Below are positions 17,976 through 27,828 of a stretch of DNA of 64,000 nt, piece by piece. A model generated the notes under the pieces. The model saw only the letters and a program-made list of their open reading frames with translations, ran no database searches and was not told the DNA's origin. The translations under genes and the position numbers were made by a program. Position 1 is the first letter of the stretch; every line of letters begins with the position of its first letter. The DNA comes from Pseudomonadota bacterium (lineage in GTDB: Bacteria > Pseudomonadota > Alphaproteobacteria > Rhizobiales > Rhizobiaceae), in assembly GCA_023404095.1 (NCBI GenBank), contig JAEYDD010000072.1, positions 487,944 through 551,943 on the forward strand, read 5' to 3'.

Positions 17976-20900
17976 ATGCGCATAGAACGTCGCTTCACCA
18001 AGCAGGGCCAATCGGCCTATGCAGAGATCGAATTTCGCAAGGCCACCAGCGAGATCAAGAACCCGGACGGCTCTATCGTCTTCCGGCTTGCCGACATCGA
18101 CGTTCCCGCGCAGTTCAGCCAGGTCGCAGCCGACATCCTGGCGCAGAAGTATTTCCGCAAGGCGGGCGTTCCTGCGAAGCTGAAGAGGGTCGAGGAGAAC
18201 GACGTTCCCTCCTTCCTGTGGCGCTCCGTTGCCGACACCGAAGCCCTGAAGGCGCTCCCCGAGGGTGAGCGTTACGGCTCCGAGACCGACGCCCGGCAGG
18301 TGTTCGACCGTCTCGCCGGAACCTGGACCTACTGGGGTTGGAAGGGCGGCTACTTCGCATCGGAAGAAGATGCGTCCGCCTTCAAGGACGAGCTCGCCTA
18401 CATGCTCGCCACCCAGCGCGTCGCCCCCAACAGCCCGCAGTGGTTCAACACCGGCCTGCACTGGGCCTATGGCATCGACGGCCCTGGCCAGGGCCATTTC
18501 TATGTAGATCCCTTCACCGGCAAGCTGACCAAGTCGAAGTCGGCCTACGAGCATCCCCAGCCGCATGCCTGCTTCATCCAGTCGGTCGAGGACGATCTCG
18601 TCAATGAGAACGGCATCATGGACCTGTGGGTGCGTGAAGCGCGCCTGTTCAAGTACGGCTCGGGTACAGGCTCCAACTTCAGCCACCTGCGCGGCGAAGG
18701 CGAAAAGCTCTCCGGCGGCGGCCGTTCCTCCGGCCTGATGAGCTTCCTGAAGATCGGCGACCGTGCGGCGGGCGCGATCAAGTCGGGCGGCACGACGCGG
18801 CGTGCGGCCAAGATGGTCGTGGTCGACATCGACCACCCGGATATCGAGGAATACATCAACTGGAAGGTGAAGGAGGAGCAGAAGGTCGCAGCGCTCGTCA
18901 CCGGCTCCAAGATTGTCGCCTCGCACCTGAAGGCGATCATGAAGGCCTGCATCAACTGCGCAGCCGACAACGACGCGTGCTTCGACCCGGCCGAGAACCC
19001 GGCGCTGAAGCGCGAGGTCCGTGCGGCCAAGAAGGCGCTCGTTCCCGAAAACTACATCAAGCGCGTCATCCAGTTCGCCAAGCAGGGCTACAAGGACATC
19101 GAATTCAAGACCTACGATACGGACTGGGATTCGGAAGCCTACCTGACCGTTTCGGGCCAGAACTCCAACAACTCCGTCTCGATCAAGGACGATTTCCTGC
19201 GCGCCGTGGAAAATGACGGGGAATGGAACCTGACCGCCCGCAAGGACGGCCGGGTGATGAAGACGCTGAAGGCTCGCGACCTGTGGGAATCGATTTCCTA
19301 CGCCGCCTGGGCATCGGCCGATCCGGGCCTGCACTTCAACACGACGATGAACGACTGGCACACCTGCCCGGCCGCCGGCCCGATCCGTGCGTCCAACCCG
19401 TGCTCGGAATACATGTTCCTCGACGACACGGCCTGCAACCTCGCCTCGCTGAACCTCCTGCAGTTCAAGGACGCTGCGACGAAGAACATCAACATCGCCG
19501 ACTACGAGCATGCAGTCCGCCTGTGGACGATCGTGCTGGAAGTCTCGGTCATGATGGCGCAGTTCCCCTCCCGCCAGATCGCCGAACTCTCCTATGAGTA
19601 CCGTACGCTCGGCCTCGGCTATGCCAACATCGGCGGCCTCCTGATGTCGTCCGGCATCCCCTATGACTCGGCCACGGGCCGCGCCATCGGCGGCGCGCTG
19701 ACGGCGATCATGACCGGCGTATCCTATGCGACGTCCGCCGAAATGGCAGGCGAGCTCGGCACGTTCCCGGGCTTTGCGCCGAACCGCGACAACATGCTGC
19801 GCGTCATGCGGAACCATCGTCGCGCCGCCTATGGCGAGACCACGGGCTACGAGCAGCTGTCGGTCAACCCGGTGGCGCTCGTCCATGACGATTGCCCGGA
19901 CCAGGACCTGATCACTCATGCGATGCTCGCCTGGGACAAGGCCGTCGAGCTCGGTGAGAAGCACGGCTACCGCAACGCCCAGACGACCGTGATCGCGCCG
20001 ACCGGCACGATCGGCCTCGTCATGGACTGCGACACGACCGGCATCGAGCCGGACTTCGCGCTGGTGAAGTTCAAGAAGCTCGCCGGAGGCGGCTACTTCA
20101 AGATCATCAACCGTGCCGTTCCGGAAGCGCTGCGCACGCTCGGCTACTCCGAGGCCCAGATCGCCGAGATCGAGGCCTATGCGGTCGGCCACGGCAACCT
20201 GAACCAGGCGCCCGGCATCAACCCCGGCTCGCTGAAGGCCAAGGGCTTCACGGATGAGAAGATCGCCGCCGTCAACGGCGCGCTGAAGAGCGCCTTCGAC
20301 ATCAAGTTCGTGTTCAACCAGTGGACGCTCGGCGCCGACTTCCTGAAGGAGACCCTGAAGGTCTCCGACGCCCAGCTTTCCGACATGAGCTTCAACCTGC
20401 TCGAGCATGTCGGTTTCTCGAAGAAGGACATCGAGGCCGCCAACATCCACGTCTGCGGCGCGATGACGCTGGAAGGCGCGCCGTTCCTGAAGAACGAGCA
20501 CCTGCCCGTCTTCGACTGTGCCAACCCCTGCGGCAAGATCGGCAAGCGGTTCCTCTCGGTCGAAAGCCACATCCGCATGATGGCGGCAGCTCAGCCGTTC
20601 ATCTCGGGTGCGATCTCCAAGACGATCAACATGCCGAACGAAGCGACCGTCGAGGACTGCAAGAACGCCTACATGCTCTCCTGGAAGCTGGCGCTGAAGG
20701 CCAACGCGCTCTACCGCGACGGTTCCAAGCTGTCGCAGCCGCTCAACGCCTCGCTGATCGAAGACGAGGACGACGAGGATGCGGTGGAGGAACTGGTCGC
20801 CGCGCCGGCAGCAGCCCAGGCCGTGACTGTGACCGAGAAGATCGTCGAGCGGATCATCGAGCGCGTCACCCGCGAGCGCGAGAAGCTGCCGAACCGCCGT

Positions 20901-21794
20901 CAGGGCTACACCCAGAAGGCCGTCGTCGGCGGACACAAGGTGTATCTGCGCACCGGTGAATTCGGCGACGGCCGCCTCGGCGAGATCTTCATCGACATGC
21001 ACAAGGAAGGTGCTGCCTTCCGGGCGATGATGAACAACTTCGCGATCGCGATTTCGCTCGGCCTGCAATACGGCGTGCCACTCGAGGAATATGTGGAGGC
21101 CTTCACCTTCACCAAGTTCGAGCCGGCCGGAATGGTGCAGGGCAACGACGCGATCAAGAACGCCACCTCGATCCTCGACTACGTGTTCCGCGAACTCGCC
21201 GTCTCCTATCTCGGCCGCCACGACCTCGCCCATGTCGACACCTCCGACTTCGGCAACACCGCGCTCGGCAAGGGCATCCAGGAAGGCAAGACCAACCTCG
21301 TCTCGACCGGCTGGACCCGCGGCTACAAGCCGACGCTCGTCTCCGGCGGCGAGCGCCAGCTCGGCGAACCGAAGGGTGCTGCGACGGCGGCTCCGGCCAA
21401 GGCTTCCGGCGGCGGCAACGTCACCGCCTTCGCCGGCAACGCCGCCCGCAAGCTGGAAACGGCCACTGCAATCTCGACCTCGGAAATTGTCGCCTTCAAG
21501 CGGGACTACGAGGAGCGTGCCGCCGAGCTGGCCGAAGAGATCGCGGAAGATGCCTCCGTCGAGGTCGCAACCGAAGCCGAACAGGGCGTGACCGCCCTCT
21601 TCTCCGACAAGGCGGCAGCCGAAGCGGCATCCGCCAAGGCGGAGGCGAAGAAAGTGGAGAACGAACGCCGCATGCGCTCGATCGCCCAGGGTTACACCGG
21701 CAACATGTGCTCGGAGTGCCAGAACTTCACGATGGTGCGTAACGGTACCTGCGAGAAGTGCGACACCTGCGGCGCCACCAGCGGATGCAGCTGA
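17976..21794 (+). CDS. nrdJ: vitamin B12-dependent (class II) ribonucleotide reductase
   Basis: Makes deoxyribonucleotides using adenosylcobalamin instead of an oxygen-dependent diiron radical. At 1272 residues it is a long NrdJ of the type found in rhizobia. Conserved segments include NSPQWFNTG near residue 145, the loop NPCSEYMF near 470 and APTGTIGL near 670. Near the C-terminus the cysteine-rich tail CSECQNF...CEKCDTCGATSGCS likely holds the redox-active thiols and a zinc site. The start at 17976 (MRIERRFTK) fits the family; an earlier in-frame ATG at 17883 lacks similarity. It stands alone behind two NrdR boxes. No class I reductase is visible in the window. Confidence 0.97.
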   Translation: MRIERRFTKQGQSAYAEIEFRKATSEIKNPDGSIVFRLADIDVPAQFSQVAADILAQKYFRKAGVPAKLKRVEENDVPSFLWRSVADTEALKALPEGERYGSETDARQVFDRLAGTWTYWGWKGGYFASEEDASAFKDELAYMLATQRVAPNSPQWFNTGLHWAYGIDGPGQGHFYVDPFTGKLTKSKSAYEHPQPHACFIQSVEDDLVNENGIMDLWVREARLFKYGSGTGSNFSHLRGEGEKLSGGGRSSGLMSFLKIGDRAAGAIKSGGTTRRAAKMVVVDIDHPDIEEYINWKVKEEQKVAALVTGSKIVASHLKAIMKACINCAADNDACFDPAENPALKREVRAAKKALVPENYIKRVIQFAKQGYKDIEFKTYDTDWDSEAYLTVSGQNSNNSVSIKDDFLRAVENDGEWNLTARKDGRVMKTLKARDLWESISYAAWASADPGLHFNTTMNDWHTCPAAGPIRASNPCSEYMFLDDTACNLASLNLLQFKDAATKNINIADYEHAVRLWTIVLEVSVMMAQFPSRQIAELSYEYRTLGLGYANIGGLLMSSGIPYDSATGRAIGGALTAIMTGVSYATSAEMAGELGTFPGFAPNRDNMLRVMRNHRRAAYGETTGYEQLSVNPVALVHDDCPDQDLITHAMLAWDKAVELGEKHGYRNAQTTVIAPTGTIGLVMDCDTTGIEPDFALVKFKKLAGGGYFKIINRAVPEALRTLGYSEAQIAEIEAYAVGHGNLNQAPGINPGSLKAKGFTDEKIAAVNGALKSAFDIKFVFNQWTLGADFLKETLKVSDAQLSDMSFNLLEHVGFSKKDIEAANIHVCGAMTLEGAPFLKNEHLPVFDCANPCGKIGKRFLSVESHIRMMAAAQPFISGAISKTINMPNEATVEDCKNAYMLSWKLALKANALYRDGSKLSQPLNASLIEDEDDEDAVEELVAAPAAAQAVTVTEKIVERIIERVTREREKLPNRRQGYTQKAVVGGHKVYLRTGEFGDGRLGEIFIDMHKEGAAFRAMMNNFAIAISLGLQYGVPLEEYVEAFTFTKFEPAGMVQGNDAIKNATSILDYVFRELAVSYLGRHDLAHVDTSDFGNTALGKGIQEGKTNLVSTGWTRGYKPTLVSGGERQLGEPKGAATAAPAKASGGGNVTAFAGNAARKLETATAISTSEIVAFKRDYEERAAELAEEIAEDASVEVATEAEQGVTALFSDKAAAEAASAKAEAKKVENERRMRSIAQGYTGNMCSECQNFTMVRNGTCEKCDTCGATSGCS

Positions 21795-21886
21795 TCCGAC
21801 ACCGGTCGGTCGGTGGTGGTGGTAGTCATCGGAAGCATAGCCTTTCGTTTGGTCTGAAAGGACCAAGGCTTCCCTCAAAACGCAGA

Positions 21887-21905
21887 AGCCCGCCAATGGC
21901 GGGCT
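21887..21905 (+). terminator. terminator downstream of nrdJ
   Basis: Inverted repeat AGCCCGCC / GGCGGGCT (8 bp, 3-nt loop) followed by TTCGC, 93 bp after the nrdJ stop. Another small palindrome, GGTC...GACC, precedes it near 21851-21864. Confidence 0.65.
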
Positions 21906-22500
21906 TTCGCTAGACCAAGCCAAGGATCGGGAAATCGCTGAGAAGCTGGCCATTACGCTAAAGCTGCGAGCACCCATCCAGCACGAAAGCCGCTGATTTC
22001 CGGGCGAATGATCAAGCGGCCATCAGGGCGAACAGATATCCTGCCTCGAACAACTACTCGTCAGATGAGGCACTTCGCGCGTGTGATCGTAGGGAAGGCG
22101 GCAATCGAGATTGCGTCGTTCAGACGTTCTCAGAGACAAAAAGTCTTGCTTGGAGACCAGATCTCTTGGCAAAGCATGAGGTTTCCGAGGCCTCGACCAG
22201 ATGTTGCCTAAGGATTTTGCTCGGCTCGACTGCGCAAGCGGCGCATCCGCAGGTTTTTGAGGGCTGTCCCTCGAGCAAGAACCTACCAAGACACTACGTG
22301 GTGTTTTACGAGCCTAGCCAAGCACTCGAACGGTGAGGTATTCAGGCCATTTCTGATCCGATTGGGTATGCTGCGCATCCTTGAGCGACAGGCGCGGCGG
22401 GTGGATGGATTGGCCTGCTCCTCGCCTGAACACGCCGGTTGCAACGCCGCCGTGGCGTAATTGGGGTGCCGGGGCCAAATGAATGACCCCGGCTGTCACA
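21906..22500. other. 595-bp stretch without a recognisable gene
   Basis: No gene with a start codon, ribosome-binding site and family resemblance was found on either strand. A short open stretch reads LDQAKDREIAEKLAITLKLR on the plus strand near 21910-21970 but has no start codon. Confidence 0.45.
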
Positions 22501-23109
22501 TCAAAGAGCCCGGCCCGGATAGCGGGCCCGATTTTCATCGATCTCGGCCTTCGTATAAGGCTTGGAGGAGTCGTCGAAGCGCGTCCAACCCTCGACTTCA
22601 TACGCATTGCGCCGCGCTGTGATATCAACCCAGTTCGAACGCTGCAGAATGGCCTGGGCTTCCGCCGCGCGAGCGTCCTCAACCTTTGCGGTGACCAGCG
22701 TGCCGCCCCGGCGAACCCCCTCGGCATAGACGTGGGCATCGCGTTCATCGACACCGGAATCCGTCAGCGCGCCGATCAAACCGCCTGCTGCTCCACCGAC
22801 CACGGCGCCGGCTGCGGCACCTGCGGCAGTCGCTGCGAGCCAACCGGCAGCGACGACCGGGCCGACGCCAGGAATGGCCATGATGCCCAGACCCGTCAAA
22901 AGTCCGCCGACACCGCCTGCGGCCGCGCCGATACCAGCGCCAGTTGCGGCACCTTCCGCGGCATTGTCGTCATCATCCTTGTATCGTCCATCGGAATTGT
23001 TGGAGACGATGCTGATATCGTTGTCCGAAATGCCTGTCGCCTTCAGCTGCTCCACCGCGGAAGCGGCATCCGCGTAATCGTCGAAAAGACCGGTTACTGT
23101 CTTTGTCAT
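22501..23109 (-). CDS. YflT-domain general stress-like protein with glycine zipper
   Basis: A 202-residue protein opening with MTKTVTGLFDDYADAASAVE, a YflT (general stress protein 17M-like) domain over about residues 1-45. An extended Gly/Ala-rich glycine-zipper region (about 55-120) follows and could insert in or lie on membrane. The C-terminal 80 residues contain AHVYAEGVRRGGTLV, also typical of the family. GAGGAG is 7 nt before the ATG at 23109. It follows the PepSY gene by 32 bp, so both are probably one operon. Confidence 0.85.
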   Translation of the reverse strand: MTKTVTGLFDDYADAASAVEQLKATGISDNDISIVSNNSDGRYKDDDDNAAEGAATGAGIGAAAGGVGGLLTGLGIMAIPGVGPVVAAGWLAATAAGAAAGAVVGGAAGGLIGALTDSGVDERDAHVYAEGVRRGGTLVTAKVEDARAAEAQAILQRSNWVDITARRNAYEVEGWTRFDDSSKPYTKAEIDENRARYPGRAL

Positions 23110-23141
23110 GGGATATCTCCTCGTTATTGTTGTTGTATTCG

Positions 23142-23456
23142 CTACTTCGCGACGATGTTGCCCTGATAGTCGAGCGTGACAACGACTGGTTTGCCGTCCT
23201 TTGTCGCCTTGCCCTGCCAAACGCCCTGGTCATCGAGCTTCAACTCGGTCACCTCGGTGTACCCGGCTTCGACGATCCGGGTCTTGGCCTGAGCTTCGGT
23301 AAAGCTGTTGGCGCCTTCGACAGGTGCGGTGGGGTTCTGGTCGGACGGGGTTGCGACCGCCGGGGTGTCGCCGTCCGGATTGGCGGTCGTGGTCTGGGCG
23401 ATTACGGAGGTGGCGGAGAAAGCGATGGCCGCCGATAGAAGAATTAGTTTTTTCAT
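23142..23456 (-). CDS. periplasmic PepSY-domain protein
   Basis: A 104-residue protein with signal peptide MKKLILLSAAIAFSATSVIA. A Thr/Pro-rich linker follows, then a PepSY-like module (FTEAQAKTRIVEAGYTEV through KPVVVTLDYQGNIV). Small rhizobial proteins of this type are exported; PepSY domains are thought to bind or inhibit proteases, but no target is known here. GGAG precedes the ATG at 23456. It is the first gene of a likely two-gene stress operon. Confidence 0.85.
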   Translation of the reverse strand: MKKLILLSAAIAFSATSVIAQTTTANPDGDTPAVATPSDQNPTAPVEGANSFTEAQAKTRIVEAGYTEVTELKLDDQGVWQGKATKDGKPVVVTLDYQGNIVAK

Positions 23457-23916
23457 AGGGCACTCCAATGTGGGATCTGCAAGTGATCCTCGGAGAAAAG
23501 AACACACGAGAGGACATTAGGTTCCGAGATTGCGTCGTGATGAGCATCAGAAAAAGTGCTGGCAGATCGCGGCTTTGAATTCGTTCAGCGGTATGGGGGA
23601 CCGACATTTGTAGATCAGCATTTCTTTGTCTGGTCGGACAGCTTCGACGTTCCGTCAGCACCGTACGAAGCCAAAATACGCGTCTCGCACCGCTCTTCGA
23701 CATGATCGGAGCTGAACCCGAGGAGAGGACTTGCGACGCCATCCTCAGCACCCCCGATGAGGGTACCGATGCTATCTCAGGGGCGAGAGAAATCGAGCGC
23801 CCGGGCGATCCCCCTGTCGCCCCCCTGTCGAAGCAACGCACCGTCTGAAATGGCTGGCAAAACGTCCCTGAACGCCTTAACTATGCCTGCGACTGTCTCG
23901 CAGGGGTGAAGAAAGC
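23457..23916. other. divergent intergenic region, PepSY operon / hybrid kinase
   Basis: This 460-bp region holds the EcfG promoter candidate for the leftward operon. Otherwise no gene or strong motif was found; the kinase promoter was not identified. Confidence 0.5.
23501..23525 (-). promoter_or_regulatory. candidate EcfG (general stress sigma) promoter
   Basis: On the minus strand GGAAC (23525-23521), a 16-nt spacer, then TGTT (23504-23501), against the alphaproteobacterial EcfG pattern GGAAC-N16/17-CGTT. The -35 is exact and the -10 matches three of four. It lies 45 bp before the PepSY gene start, and both downstream genes look stress-related, which supports it. Confidence 0.55.
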
Positions 23917-26874
23917 ATGGCATTGAAAGTGGCGGGCGCCGTCGAATGGCCTATCGGCGGGGGAGAGACGGGCAAGCTGGTTCGGGCGTTCAACTGGACG
24001 CAGACGTCCTTGGGGCCGATTTCGGAATGGCCGCCGCACCTTCGCATCAAGGTGAATTCCATTGTCAACTCGCCGATCCCGCAGGTCCTGATGTGGGGTG
24101 ACGACCACGTCATGATCTACAATGACGGGTACGTCGAGATCGCGGGCGGGTACCATCCACGGGCGCTTGGCGGCCGCGTGCCCGACATCTGGCCGGAAAT
24201 TTGGGACTGGAACAGAAAAATCCTCGAGGCAGGGTTCCGCGGCGAGGTTCAGTCCTTCCGAGATCAACCGATGGTGCTCAACCGAGCGGGCTCGCCAGAA
24301 ACCGTCATATTCGACCTTTTCTACACGCCGATCTACGACGAGTGCGGCAAGGTGGACGGGGTTCTTTGCACTGTCCTGGAGAACACGGAGAAGTTCACGG
24401 CTCAGAACGCGCTCGCCGAGAGCCGTTCAGAACTCGTGCGGTTGACCAATGCGCTTCCCATCCTTGTCGGATTCATCGACCACAATCTCGTCTATCGTTT
24501 TGCCAATGACGCCTACATGGAGTGGTTTGGGCGCAACCCGGTGGAGGTCGTTGGCAGCAGCGTCAGCGACATCATCAGCCCGGAGTATCTCGAGAAGCGA
24601 CTCCCTTTGCTGAAGCGAGCCCTGGCGGGCGAGACCATCGTTACCGACTCCCCCATCCTGCGTCCGGACGGCAAGACGCGACACGCGGAAACGCGTTATG
24701 TTCCTCGAAAGACGGACAAGGGTGTGGAGGGCATCTATGTCTTGATCATCGACGTGGACGACCGCAAGCGGTCCGAATTGGAGCTGGCGCGGAGCAATGG
24801 ACGTTTCCGCGCGGCGGTCGATGCAATGCATGGCGTCCTCTGGACCAACAGCGCCGACGGCCGGATGGTTGGCGAGCAGCCGGGTTGGGCGACATTAACC
24901 GGACAGAGCTTTGATGAGTATCAAGGCTACGGCTGGGCCGATGCGGTCCATCCGGAGGACAGCGCCTCCACTGTGGCGGCGTGGAACGCGGCGGTGGCGG
25001 AGAAGCGCACGTTCGTTCACGAGCATCGCGTGCGACGGCATGACGGCGTCTGGCGCTCCTTCCTTATCCGTGCAGTGCCGATCATCTCTGAAACGGGTGA
25101 GATCGATGAATGGGTCGGTGTTCATACTGACATCACCGACCAACGGGATGCCGAGCGCACCCTTCTGGAGCGCTCATACGATCTCGAACGCCAGGTCCTT
25201 CATCGGCAACGCGCCGAAGAACAGCTGCGCCAATTGAATGACAATCTCGAGAGCCGGGTCGCCGAGGAAATCGAAGAGCGGCAGAGGACGGAAGCCAAGC
25301 TCCAGCGGTCACAAAAGCTGGAGACCATCGGCAAGCTGACGGGCGGCGTGGCGCACGACTTCAACAACCTCCTGCAGGTTGTCGCCGGCAATCTCCAGCT
25401 GCTGATGAAGGACGTCAGTGGCAACGAGCGGGCGGAGCGGCGGGTGACAAACGCACTTGCGGGCGTCAACAGGGGAGCGAAGCTTGCAAGCCAACTGCTG
25501 GCGTTCGGCCGGCGGCAGGCGCTCGATCCGAAGGTCATCAACATCGGGCGGTTCGTCCAGGGGATGGACGATCTGCTGCGCCGCTCTCTCGGCGAGGCCA
25601 TCGAGATCGAAACCGTCATCGCAGGCGGCCTTTGGAACTGCCTCGTGGATCCGACCAACGTTGAAAACGCGCTACTCAACCTGGCGATCAATGCCCGTGA
25701 CGCCATGGACGGGACAGGCAAACTTACAATCGAGGTCGGCAACGCCTTCCTGGACGACGATTATGCCCGAGCCCATGACGAGGTTGCCCCGGGACAGTAT
25801 GTCGTCCTTTCCGTCACCGACACGGGAAGCGGCATCCCCGCGGAAATTCTTGATCAGGTTTTTGAGCCGTTCTACTCGACCAAGGAAGAGGGAAAGGGAA
25901 CGGGCCTCGGGCTTTCGATGGTGCATGGCTTTGTCCGCCAGTCGGGTGGCCACATCAAGTTGTACAGCGAGGTCGGTCACGGCACGACGGTGAAGATGTA
26001 CCTCCCCCGCGCGGCGCAAAAAGAAGATCGCGAGGTGACCGTGCAATCTGGTCCGATCGTTGGTGGCACCGAGACAATCCTCGTCGTCGAGGATGACGAC
26101 GAAGTCCGGGAGACGGTCGTCGAGACACTGACTGACCTTGGCTACAAAGTGCTCAAGGCTCCGAATGCCGACGCGGCGCTGAACGTGATCGAGGCTGGCA
26201 TTGCAATCGATCTCCTGTTCACGGACGTCGTCATGCCTGGAACGTTGAAAAGTCCCGAACTCGCCAAGAAAGCGCGCGAACGGCAGCCCGACCTCGCTGT
26301 CCTTTACACCTCGGGCTACACGGAGAACTCGATCGTACACGGCGGCAGGCTCGACGCGGGCGTGGAACTGTTGTCGAAGCCCTACACCCGCGAGGCCCTA
26401 GCCCGAAAACTCCGGCACGTTCTCGCCAACCGGGCTCAGCGTCATCAGGCGTACCCCCCAGTTCCGGTCGCCCCGGAGGAGGCCCAGGCCGCTCCGTCCC
26501 TGTCCCTGTCACTCTCAATTCTCCTGGTAGAGGACGACTTTCTTATCAGAATGAACACCGCCGAGATGCTCGAGGAGTTGGGCCACCGGGTGATGGAAGC
26601 GGGAACAGGCGGCCAAGCGCTTGCACTTCTCGGCAGCCAGCCGATCGACGTGATCGTTGCCGACCTTGGCCTTCCCGATATGGGCGGGCTCGCGCTCGTC
26701 GAGGCGGCGCGTGCTAAACACCCCTCGCTTGGGGTCGTCTACGCGACCGGTCACGACCGGAGCTCAGGAGACATATCCTCGGACGCCATAGTCGTAACAA
26801 AGCCGTATGGTACCAACGATTTGCGCGCCGCGATTGGAATGGCCTGGGAGGCTGTCGCCAAAACCAGACCATGA
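23917..26874 (+). CDS. hybrid sensor histidine kinase, multiple PAS domains and two receiver domains
   Basis: A soluble 985-residue signalling protein with no membrane segment. PAS-like sensory modules lie at about 40-150, 165-280 and 295-410, then a short coiled coil to 460. The histidine kinase core has phospho-acceptor His480 in GGVAHDFNNLL, N box NLAINARDAM near 590, and G boxes DTGSGIP and GTGLGLSMVHG. Receiver 1 (from about 722) has Asp770 in FTDVVMPG, and receiver 2 (from about 868) has Asp916 in VADLGLPD. It probably works as a phosphorelay. The adjacent converging gene encodes a lone receiver protein, a possible partner. The signal sensed is unknown. Confidence 0.93.
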   Translation: MALKVAGAVEWPIGGGETGKLVRAFNWTQTSLGPISEWPPHLRIKVNSIVNSPIPQVLMWGDDHVMIYNDGYVEIAGGYHPRALGGRVPDIWPEIWDWNRKILEAGFRGEVQSFRDQPMVLNRAGSPETVIFDLFYTPIYDECGKVDGVLCTVLENTEKFTAQNALAESRSELVRLTNALPILVGFIDHNLVYRFANDAYMEWFGRNPVEVVGSSVSDIISPEYLEKRLPLLKRALAGETIVTDSPILRPDGKTRHAETRYVPRKTDKGVEGIYVLIIDVDDRKRSELELARSNGRFRAAVDAMHGVLWTNSADGRMVGEQPGWATLTGQSFDEYQGYGWADAVHPEDSASTVAAWNAAVAEKRTFVHEHRVRRHDGVWRSFLIRAVPIISETGEIDEWVGVHTDITDQRDAERTLLERSYDLERQVLHRQRAEEQLRQLNDNLESRVAEEIEERQRTEAKLQRSQKLETIGKLTGGVAHDFNNLLQVVAGNLQLLMKDVSGNERAERRVTNALAGVNRGAKLASQLLAFGRRQALDPKVINIGRFVQGMDDLLRRSLGEAIEIETVIAGGLWNCLVDPTNVENALLNLAINARDAMDGTGKLTIEVGNAFLDDDYARAHDEVAPGQYVVLSVTDTGSGIPAEILDQVFEPFYSTKEEGKGTGLGLSMVHGFVRQSGGHIKLYSEVGHGTTVKMYLPRAAQKEDREVTVQSGPIVGGTETILVVEDDDEVRETVVETLTDLGYKVLKAPNADAALNVIEAGIAIDLLFTDVVMPGTLKSPELAKKARERQPDLAVLYTSGYTENSIVHGGRLDAGVELLSKPYTREALARKLRHVLANRAQRHQAYPPVPVAPEEAQAAPSLSLSLSILLVEDDFLIRMNTAEMLEELGHRVMEAGTGGQALALLGSQPIDVIVADLGLPDMGGLALVEAARAKHPSLGVVYATGHDRSSGDISSDAIVVTKPYGTNDLRAAIGMAWEAVAKTRP

Positions 26875-26896
26875 AGGTTCTGGACGGGGAGAAGTG

Positions 26897-27292
26897 TCAG
26901 GCTCCGGGCGGGCAAATTTCGCGGATTGTCCGCCGGACCACCCCATGACTGATCGGCTTTCCGATGAAGCGGGCACTTTCCGGAAGCTGGCCGGGATGTG
27001 GCCTGATGGCCCCGGAAGAGACGATCACACAGACATCGGGGCGATGCTCGCAGATATGGCGCGCAAGATCGAGACCATCGGTCTCGCCCGGCATCTGGAT
27101 ATCGGTAAGAACCAGTTTGAGGGACGGGTGCTTGCCAAGAATCGCCAGCGCTTCGTCGGCAGTACGGGCTTCGATGACCTCGAACCCCTCCTCCGCTACC
27201 ATGTCCGCGGTGTCCATGCGAATCAGCGGCTCGTCGTCGACGACCAGAGCGATTGGCGGGTTGGAGGTATTGACAGGGTTTTCCATTGCCAT
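26897..27292 (-). CDS. single-domain response regulator
   Basis: A receiver-only protein of about 131 residues. It shows the acidic pair in VVDDEP, the phospho-acceptor Asp in LTDIQMPG and the conserved Lys in FIGKPI, with no output domain. The start is uncertain: two ATGs (27292 and 27286) precede NPVNTSN, and the frame is open further. It converges on the hybrid kinase with 22 bp between their ends. It could shuttle phosphate for that kinase; this is inferred from position only. Confidence 0.85.
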   Translation of the reverse strand: MAMENPVNTSNPPIALVVDDEPLIRMDTADMVAEEGFEVIEARTADEALAILGKHPSLKLVLTDIQMPGETDGLDLARHICEHRPDVCVIVSSGAIRPHPGQLPESARFIGKPISHGVVRRTIREICPPGA

Positions 27293-27828
27293 TGAACCCG
27301 CGGGAGAAATTATGGTTCCTGTCGGGTCGCAAACATTGATGAGGAGGCTGAAACCCGACGACTGTCCATCGGCAATCAAGGTGCTTCAGGTTTATCCTGA
27401 CCTCAATCTTCTCCTCACGGCTGTGGGCCTGCCAAACGGAATGAATAGACGCCAACTCGCAGATGCGGCCCATGGCACCCGGCCGGACCTCAACATGCTC
27501 GTTGCCGTTCGCAAGCGGGGCGCTGGCCCGACGCATAGGAGACGTCCCCAGCGGGAACTGAAGTCGGAGCGGCCGGTGTTTTGCTTGCACAGGTCAAATG
27601 CGCCGTGCGGCTGTGAATCTCGCTTGAAGCGGCAGAACCAACACGGGCCGTCGGCGGCGGCGCGGCACGCGTGTACCGGACACGGATCGATAGCGGCAGG
27701 AACGACCGCGTAGACGTCGTGTAGCTTTCAACCGGGGCTGCAAATTCTTCAACTTTTGATTGCATTCAATTCGTGGAGCGTCTCCTTCGAATCGCCTAGC
27801 GTCACCTCCAGTTCAAGAGGAGTTGACC
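27293..27828. other. intergenic region with a receiver-domain relic
   Basis: This 536-bp region holds the decayed receiver fragment at 27375-27521. The rest shows no gene. Confidence 0.5.
27375..27521 (+). pseudogene. relic of a response-regulator receiver domain
   Basis: On the plus strand the frame reads LLLTAVGLPNGMNRRQLADA followed by TRPDLNMLV, which lines up with the central part of receiver domains of hybrid kinases (usual form LLFTDVGLPGGMNGRQLA). The phospho-acceptor Asp is replaced by Ala, and neither the N-terminal acidic pair nor the C-terminal Lys motif is present. It has no start or ribosome-binding site. It probably remains from a deleted kinase or regulator next to the surviving pair. 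Confidence 0.65.

Noticed and set aside
17625..21977. Very long open frame antisense to nrdJ (about 1450 codons)
   Set aside because: Typical GC-rich antisense shadow of a long, well-conserved gene; no family resemblance.
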